NCBI RefSeq assembly: GCF_907164915.1
Contig: NC_061863.1
Location: forward strand, 10,169,882 to 10,233,881
DNA length: 64,000 nt
Direction: 5' to 3'
DNA from: Impatiens glandulifera
Lineage: Eukaryota; Streptophyta; Magnoliopsida; Ericales; Balsaminaceae
Under the pieces are notes generated by a model. It did no database searches, had not been told where the DNA came from, and saw only the letters and a list, made by a program, of their open reading frames with translations. Of this stretch, positions 57,129 through 64,000 are shown piece after piece; position 1 is the stretch's first letter; each line of letters opens with the position of its first letter. The position numbers were made by a program, and so were the translations under genes.

Positions 57129-57458
57129 GTCGGACCTCTTGGTCCTAGCTCAAGAACATTGGTCCTAAGTTAAGAACACCAATCATAGATTCAGAACTGG
57201 GAGATTCAAGATCGAGAGAAAATCCGAAGAACAAAGAAGAACGACTTAATGAACCGTTCTTCATTTTAGATTAATTTACGTTTCCGCAACTATAGATTAT
57301 TTCAATTTATCGACATAGAGTATTTAGATTAAAGATTCTAACATTGATTTCTAGGTTATCAATACTACTTAAATTTTTAATTGCATCCTTATTGTATTTG
57401 ATACACTAAAATTTATAACTCACAATTATTTGATAGAGAAAGAGATAAGGATATTAGA

Positions 57459-57735
57459 GACTACTTTAAGAGTTTGTATAATTTAAAAAAAAAAAAACCG
57501 TGATGGCTATGGATTTGTTGGACGCTAGGAATCTAGTGGTGTTATTTGTGTACTTTAATTATGTCATGACTCTACTTACAAATGATGTACAAGATACCGA
57601 AGAAAGGCAGAGATGGAAAATTTAAGGGCTTGGTGGATGTTTACAAGAAAACTCTCCATTCTAATGGCATTGATAGCCTTTACAGTGCATTAAAAATCTC
57701 ATTTGTTGTCATGTTTATCTAGGGTTGTAAGTTTC
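57459..57735 (+). pseudogene. ADP/ATP carrier (AAC) pseudogene fragment
   Basis: Three frames in succession give DYFKSLYNLKKKK, DGYGFVGR, then LFVYFNYVMTLLTNDVQD, then GLVDVYKKTLHSNGIDSLYS. In mitochondrial ADP/ATP carriers the order is DYFKxLFxFKKxxDGYWKWFAGN, FVYSLDYARTRLANDxK, and [23 protein letters not shown], so this is the middle of the carrier with frameshifts and stops (for instance TAG after VGR). The Arg and Lys residues of the nucleotide path are mostly lost. No introns are apparent within the 280 bp. The ends are not preserved, so a processed or a truncated genomic copy are both possible. Confidence 0.75.
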
Positions 57736-57928
57736 GAGATCAATATTTATTTGAATGGTTTAAGTTATAAGTTGTGTTTAAAACTATATTGCTTGTTTTG
57801 CTTTTAAGAAAAATTATTCATTTATACAACTTTTTAATTAATGTCCATCTATCCTTTTTATGCCATATACGTGGTATGTCTTTCTTGTGGACATGAAATA
57901 TTATCCCGTAACTTTTTAATAAAATTTT

Positions 57929-58031
<103 letters not shown>

Positions 58032-58043
58032 TTTCTTAAAATT

Positions 58044-58574
58044 TAGTGGTGTTCATAGGTTTGATTTCGAGTTATTCGAGTTTCTCAATTCGGGATTTTT
58101 AAATTTTTATTTTTTAAGCAAATTCGAAAATTGAACCGAATATTGAAATTTGAATTCGGTTTATTTTAAATTCGGTCGGATATTCGGTTCAGACTAAATA
58201 TTAAACACACTTACACAATTATATTTTTTATTATAATAATTGCACGTGTATTTTTTTTAGTTTTATCATGAATCAATTTTTGGGATTAGAGTATTATAAA
58301 TTTCAAAAACAATCAACTTATGTAATTTAATATATAAAAAAATACAATTATTTAATTATATCTAATAAAATATATAATTAAAATAAATAATGAAAAAAGA
58401 ATTTGGTTTTTAGTTTGGTTTTCGAGTTGAAATCTCAACTCGAAAATGCAACCAAAACCCGTATTTAAATTCAAAATGGTTTAAATTCGATTCGAAAACC
58501 GAAAATGAAATTTAAATTCGGTGAATTCGAATTCGGTCGGATATTCGGTTTCTACCAAATATTAAACACCCCTA
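58044..58574. mobile_element. MITE-like unit with TTCGG-rich ends
   Basis: Ends TAGTGGTGTT and, inverted, TAGGGGTGTT, typical of hAT-type MITEs. TTCGGTCGGATATTCGGTT occurs near both ends (58163 and 58533). No 8-bp duplication was found. The right end lies in a 50-bp tandem duplication (58571-58612 repeated at 58621-58662). Confidence 0.45.
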
Positions 58575-58918
58575 GATCAAATAATATTCTCATGTTCTTT
58601 TAATATATTTGTTTAATACCCCTAGATCAAATAATATTCTCATGTTCTTTTAATATATTTGTCTTCTTTTGTGTCTTAATCAAATTTTATTTATTTATTC
58701 TATTTTATACATGAAAATAAAAAATTATCACTGTTTATTTATTTTATTCATTTATTATAATTTATTTTTAAAAAACTTTGGTTATTTTAAATAATACATA
58801 ATTTGCTTTAACTACTTATATATAATTTTTTTTTAATCCAACACAAGTTAACAATTTTTCAAAATAATAAACTTTCCTTCCAAATATTTGAAAGTTCTCT
58901 CTATTTTACTTTTATAAG

Positions 58919-58921
<3 letters not shown>

Positions 58922-59013
<92 letters not shown>
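58922..59013. repeat. (AT)n microsatellite, about 46 units
   Basis: Uninterrupted dinucleotide run. Confidence 0.97.
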
Positions 59014-59017
<4 letters not shown>

Positions 59018-59166
59018 TAGATAAATTAATTAATTATTTGATTGAAGAAGGTGGTTTTAATAATAATATTATGTGTATCATGACTATTAACGATAAGATT
59101 TATGCACAACTCTACTTATTTAGAATGCAAAGAGCCTAATTAAAAATTTAATAAGGATTAATTCAA

Positions 59167-59232
59167 CATAATATAATATAATATAATATAATATAATATA
59201 ATATAATATAATATATATATATATATATATAT
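59167..59232. repeat. (AATAT)n then (AT)n microsatellite
   Basis: Pentamer units ATAAT pass into AT units. Confidence 0.95.
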
Positions 59233-59269
59233 AATTATGCTTAATTTTGAAAGTTATTATTAAAACAAA

Positions 59270-62200
59270 TAACATGAAGATACGTCTTTTTCATTTTCTA
59301 TAAAGTGTGACCAACACGCTTAAATCGATTCATATTTCTATTTGTGATTTAAAACCCAAATCTCCATCTTCTCTCTAGAACTCTAGTCTTCTTCATCTTC
59401 ATTCTTTTTCATCTTCATTTGAAATCGCTTCTTTTGTACAGAATACGATGTATGTGGATTTTGAATCTGTCTACAACATGGAGATGCCGAAGATGGTGGC
59501 AATGTTTCGAACCCTAGAAGCTTCCGGTCATAGGAAGTTTCTCAGGGGGCTTTCACAATTTACGAACCGGAGGTCCACGACTTCTTTTCTTCTGCGAGGA
59601 TAGTCGGAGAAACCGTTCAGTGCACAATGAAAGGCGCAAAGGTTTATATTTCTAAAGAGTTGTTTGTCCATTATCTTGAGCTTCCTACGGAAGGGTTCAC
59701 GGTCTTCAACCTGATTCCGGTTGAATAGATCACAAAATACAAACGTCTTTTCAGACATCTCCCTTCTTGTTGAGACTCATGGAAAGAAGAAGCTATTTTG
59801 GTTGAAATACTGTCTTCTCAACGACATTATTTCGAAATCTCTCCAGGAGAAGGTAGGGTCGTTTGATGCCTACACTCAAGACCGTTTTGAAATAATGGTG
59901 TCCATCACCAAGGGAATGGCCATCAATTAATCATCTGTTTTGTCCACAACCCTTGTGACAATGGTGACGCTTCCGAAGAAGAGCACACTAGTTTCGTAGT
60001 ATAGATAAACAGACTATTTGAACACCTCCAGGTGAACATGGGCAAGAGGGTAAACGTTCATCCAAACAGAGTTATGACTAGCAGAATGGTCTATACTTAT
60101 GTCCTCATAATGAAAGAGATCAAGGACACCAACCTTGAATCATCCGCTCAGTAGTCAAGCGGATAGTCGGCTACCATTTCCAAGCGTCCATCCCTCACTT
60201 AACACCCAACTCCAAGGAAGAGAAGGAAGTTGATGGTTGAGGAGTCGGTTGCGAGATCCAACATCCAAAACCTCGATTCTAGAGAAGATACATCAGAGAC
60301 TATCTCTAAAGTCAATAAGGCTAGACTGGAGGAAACCCCTACAGAAAAGGAGTTTCCTAAGGTAACCTCTAAAGCTGCTGTGTCTGCTGGCCAAGGTTAC
60401 TGAAACACCAGTTGTCCAGAGACAATTGTTAGCCTTGTTGTATCACAACCAGAAGCAACAACTCGAGAAACAGTTGTCCCTATATTAGCCGTATCTCCAG
60501 CAGCCATCGCAAAAAGGGTTCATGATTATAGAGGAATTGTATTTAGAGAACTTGTCCCTACTGTTGGACAACATGTCGAAGTTGCATGAAAGGGAAAACA
60601 AACCATCGATTTAATTATGGAGGAAGTTGAGACGACGACGACAGAGAGGTTGAGAGTGTTCAACAACTAGAGAAATATAAGGCTTCACAAGAGATTCGCT
60701 CAATTCCTTTACGGTGTCGGTCTAAATCTAAAGTTTAAGGCACTAATAGTTCTGGAGAAATAAGCCCTGAATTGGTCATGCACTAAGGACATTCAGGATT
60801 CTCTCAAGAGGAGAGAATTAGTCGCGACCAACGTTAAGGGAGGTGCCTTGCACATGATCCTTCACCAAAGACAGGCCAACTATGATCCTCTTGGGAAAAT
60901 CGCATGGCTGGATGCTAGGGTCAATGTTAGACTACAACAGATCTAGATTCCTTCAGCTCAATAGCCATGTCATTCATTCAAGTCATTCATTCAAGGTATT
61001 GAGTCCTCTAGTGGTGCTGAGTAGCAAAGGGCACCAATCTATGCTTCAAGTGGAAGTCCTCAGGCCTCCAACGCTATAAAAGATCAATTTCTATATTAAA
61101 AAGTTGTTCTTCCCTGCTGCTGAGTAACAACTCTCATTGGTGGCAATGCAACAACTCTCCCCTATCACAGAGCATTAGCCATCCAAGCTGCTAAGCAGAA
61201 GCTCCCCATTGCTGCTAAGTAGTAGTCCTCTCAAGATGTTGAGCATCCCTCTTCAGATGGTGATAAAAACTTCTATCAGGCTGCTGAACAACATTCCTCC
61301 CCTACACTTGAGAATAAGCTTTATTAGGCTTCTATGTAGAAGATCTCCTCAGACTTTGAGCTATCACTCAACTCAGTCTTGCTGCCAAGAAGCTTTCGTC
61401 TAAGAAGCAACTCCTTCCAGATGCATCCAGTCACTCTATAGAAGTGACTGGACTTATCCAAGATATATGTACAGAGATTCAGGGGGTCGATGGCTTATCT
61501 CAGGCGCTGATTCAGGTGTATTCTCCTCGATCTTCCCCATCTTCTCATGATCCTAAACTAGCCGCAATTCAGGAAAGTTCTCAGCAGATTACTCATCTTT
61601 GGATTTTACCGGTCGTTTCCCAACTTGAACAATAGACTCCTCATTCTCTAGAGGATTCATCTTTAGGAACAATGGATATCTGCACTCTACTCCAGGACAC
61701 CATTGCACCCTTGCAATAAAGTCTTGCAACCATCGCTGGTGAAATGGAATTCCTAAAAGAGCAGATTGCTGCTACCTCCAAAACCTAGGCTTCAACAACA
61801 TCAGCGCAATATAAAATCCTAAGCCAGGTCACGAAGGGCTAAGCTGAGGTTGCCATTATGAGGGAATCCATGAGCAGGATGAAAACAATTATGTACAACA
61901 CCATCGACGGTCATAACAAGGATCTCTCCGCGAAGATCGACACTATCGGTATGCAAATTGTTGAAGTAACAGACTTCCTCAAGCATGCATCATACAATTG
62001 TATAGAAGAGAGGGTATAGAGTCTAGATGAGGAGGAAGGTAGCGAGTCAGCTGGAGCGGGTCGGAAAAGCTAAGAAGAATTGAAAAGGGGATACTATACT
62101 GCAAATATTTTGTGTATTTATGTTCATATATAAATATATAAATTATCTTTAATTTTCTTCTCTTATAACTTAGTTTTAACATAATAAAAAAGGGGAAATT

Positions 62201-62305
62201 GTTAGATTAAGGTAAAGAAAGAAAGAAGGGAAAATTATTAAATTAAGATTAAAGAAGAAATCTTTAATTAAGTTGAAATATGAAAAAATCTTTAATGGAT
62301 TAAAA
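59270..62305 (+). mobile_element. Non-autonomous LTR element: decayed ORF, polypurine tract and LTR start
   Basis: A TATA-like CTATAAAG at 59298, a CT-rich leader and a long decayed reading frame (59425-62070) end in a purine tract AAAAAAGGGGAAAT (62185-62199) followed by an LTR-like start TGTTAGATTAAGG at 62200. The LTR is cut at about 62305 by the LINE. No gag, protease or RT is present. The left LTR was not recognised. Confidence 0.6.
59425..62070 (+). pseudogene. Decayed ORF of an asterid-type retroelement protein, function unknown
   Basis: Frames in order: IASFVQNTMYVDFESVYNM, MVAMFRTLEASGHRKFL; IYEPEVHDFFSSARIVGE, YISKELFVHYLELPTEGF; HGKKKLFWLKYCLLNDI, KVGSFDAYTQDRFEIMV; VNVHPNRVMTSRMVYTYV. 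The series (F-x-S-V, M-F-x-x-L-E-x-x-G, Y-E-x-x-x-x-x-F-F, L-P-T-E-G, L-L-N-D-I, K-x-G-S-F-D-A-x-T) is that of a protein found in large numbers in some asterid genomes, mostly with misleading names. From about 60170 it becomes S/Q/P-rich, again as in that family, ending in a coiled-coil-like tail (61860-62040). At least five frameshifts or stops. The family match is from memory. Confidence 0.55.
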
Positions 62306-64000
62306 TGAACTTACGGGAAAGCTGCCTTCTGCAATGCCAATGATGTTGAATATGTCTTGCCTTGTTTCATCCATCACTCCTCCATAAATTTCCACACTTT
62401 TGTTTTCATTAATAGTATGACCTATAACCTCAGAAAAAAAACGTTAGTGCAACCCTAATAGTTTTAATGGAATCGACGAGTACGTGCGCTAGAATGAACA
62501 AATCGTCAACAAAGCATAAATGAGTTACCTCTTCCACCTCACAGAAATGATGAAAGATGTATGAACGATTCTTTCAAAACATCGCGAAGATGCTTTCAAA
62601 GATCGTCATGATAGCTATGAAAAGGTAAGAAGAGAGGTGGTCACCTTGCCTTACCCCATTTTCACCCTTGAAGTAGCATTCGTGGACTCAATTGACGCTA
62701 ACAATAAAACAGGATTAAAAAAACGCATTGCATAATCCAATCAATAAAAATCATAGGAAAAACATATACAACCAAAAAATCCAGAACGGCTTTCCATCTA
62801 ATAGAGTCGAAAGCTTTTTTGATATCTATTTTGAAAGTCACTCTCGGGGATATTTTCTTTTTCCCGTAGCCTTTTAAAAGACTTTACATGAAAATAATAT
62901 TATTAGAGATTGTCCTACCAAGGATAAATGTAGATTGATTAAGATTTATTATTTTTCCTATGACATTTTTAAAGCGTTTAGATATGAATTTTGAAATGAT
63001 TTTGTAAACCACATTGCAATAGGAAATTGGTCTGAAATCTTGTACTTTTTCGAGCACCACATTTTTGGGGATCAAGGTAAAGACCGATGTATTTCATTGC
63101 TTTAACATCTTCCTGTTCTTGAAAAACTCCAGAACCCCATCAGTAATATCTTTACCCACAACCGACCAATTGTCTTTGAAGAACTTCGCATTGAAACCAT
63201 CCGGACCCGGACTTTTATTCTCATCAATACTAAACAGAGCTTCTTTAACCTCAACCCTATGAAAACCCTTATTAACTCGCGACTATCCTCAGTAGAAATT
63301 TTTCTATCGATAATTTGATACAGGGTATTTAGGTGACTTTGATGCTGCTTTCTTATACCCATTAGTTGCTTATAGAACTCGATAGTCAGATCTTGTACAC
63401 CCTTCTGACCCTGTACACGTTGTTTTTTATGTTTCTAGCCTTGTATTTCGTATAGAAGTAAACTGTATTTTTATCACCCAACGAAAGCCAGCTTTGTCTT
63501 GACTTTTGCATAACAACGTTCTTTTTAAGTAGACTCAGCTTCCTGAAGTTTTCGAGTGCATCTCTCTCTGCCTCATTGAGTTGTTCATCACTATTATCCC
63601 TTAATAACCTTTTCTGAACCTATTCTAGTTCTTCTTTTACAACCGGAACTCTAATAGAGATATTGCTGAACTTTTTCTTGTCAAAGCTTTGAAGTTGATT
63701 CTTCAGGATCTTTAACTTTTCAGAAACCTTGTACATATTAGAACCCCTGACATCTGTAGACCACGCACTTTCAAGAAAATCCTTGAATTTATTGTTTCCC
63801 ATCCAGAAGTTGAAGATTTTGAAGGGCTTCTTGAACCTCTCCTCCTTTTCCCAAAACAATTTAATCAGGAAATGAAGTTGACTTCTCGGAAATTGGTTGA
63901 TCCATTTGTCATTGACCAGACATCTATCAATCGTACTTTTCCTTATGCGCCCATCTCCTCTCGTAGAAGATTAGGGGAAGAAGTTCCCAGTATTAATAGG
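62306..64000 (-). pseudogene. LINE ORF2, end of endonuclease through RT (runs off the window)
   Basis: Minus strand from 64000: end of endonuclease, linker (MFWEKEERFKKPFKIFNFWM, SFDKKKFSNIS), RT with VQDFRPISYCNVVYKIISKF and STFILGRTISNNI (62884-63075), a palm region GENGVRQGDHLSSYLF and THLCFVDDL where F-A-D-D is usual, and VEIYGGVMDETRQDIFNI at the end. Frameshifts separate the parts. Same LINE family as the other fragments. The 3' end is missing; the sequence changes to LTR DNA at about 62305. Confidence 0.82.

Larger units (their letters stand above)
54381..57345 (+). repeat. LTR-family unit ('GTCGCCAATT' family), copy B, holding a LINE and a hAT element
   Basis: With the LINE (54459-54890) and hAT (55677-57128) removed, this is a unit of roughly 1.07 kb from GTCGCCAATT to ATTCTAACA. 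It includes the CGGTCCTAGG repeat stretch (55330-55676 and 57137-57200) and the end shared with 12831-13050. It looks like one LTR of an unrecognised element. Confidence 0.5.
58575..59270. other. AT-rich DNA with microsatellites, no gene seen
   Basis: (AT)n at 58922-59013 and an AATAT/AT run at 59167-59232. No coding frame. Confidence 0.5.

Overview
This is nuclear DNA of a flowering plant. It is very AT-rich, carries spliced and intron-bearing transposon genes, Ty1-copia LTR retrotransposons primed by initiator Met-tRNA, plant-type LINEs (DUF4283 ORF1), hAT and CACTA relatives, a block that looks like inserted mitochondrial DNA, and two small secreted proteins of the plant ECA1/prolamin-like type. 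The decayed ORF at 59.4-62.2 kb resembles a retroelement protein I know from asterid genomes, so an asterid eudicot is my best guess, held weakly. Host gene density is very low: two probable functional genes (29.12-29.57 and 40.27-40.68 kb) and one host pseudogene (ADP/ATP carrier, 57.46-57.74 kb). Almost everything else is nested mobile DNA.

Layout. 0-10.86 kb: a minus-strand LINE whose ORF1 is split by a complete but pol-deleted copia element (1759-7490, 5-bp target duplication GTGAT), itself carrying a later LTR insertion (4332-5625, target duplication GAACC); upstream in the LINE sense lie two more LINE 3' ends head to tail. 10.86-15.1 kb: AT-rich DNA and an LTR-family fragment holding a short LINE. 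15.1-18.3 kb: a CACTA-associated gene remnant between LTR-family pieces. 20.0-26.4 kb: an LTR element whose interior is three tandem-repeat arrays, its right LTR interrupted by a young minus-strand element (23047-25998). 26.8-27.6 kb: hAT-type MITE. 28.8-31.8 kb: ECA1-like gene 1 with a hAT element downstream. 32.2-34.1 kb: mitochondrial-like insert with a group II intron domain V, next to an LTR/gag fragment. 35-40 kb: AT-rich DNA with MITEs and ~300-350 bp modules. 40.0-41.8 kb: ECA1-like gene 2. 41.85-55.2 kb: a second copy (B) of the 0-15 kb block (A), in the same orientation about 40 kb away. 55.7-57.1 kb: second hAT relative. 57.4-62.3 kb: ADP/ATP carrier pseudogene, long AT microsatellites, decayed retroelement ORF. 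62.3-64 kb: another LINE.

History that can be read off. LINE ORF1 was hit by the copia element; the copia pol was deleted; the whole block was then duplicated (A and B share the pol deletion, one stop codon and the GTGAT duplication); afterwards A gained the LTR at 4332 and a gag frameshift, while B lost 2.15 kb at a GTG microhomology and gained a gag stop. The most unusual signal is that four different LTR elements here carry a duplicated polypurine tract plus LTR start, and one of them has built its interior from repeat arrays bounded by that junction.
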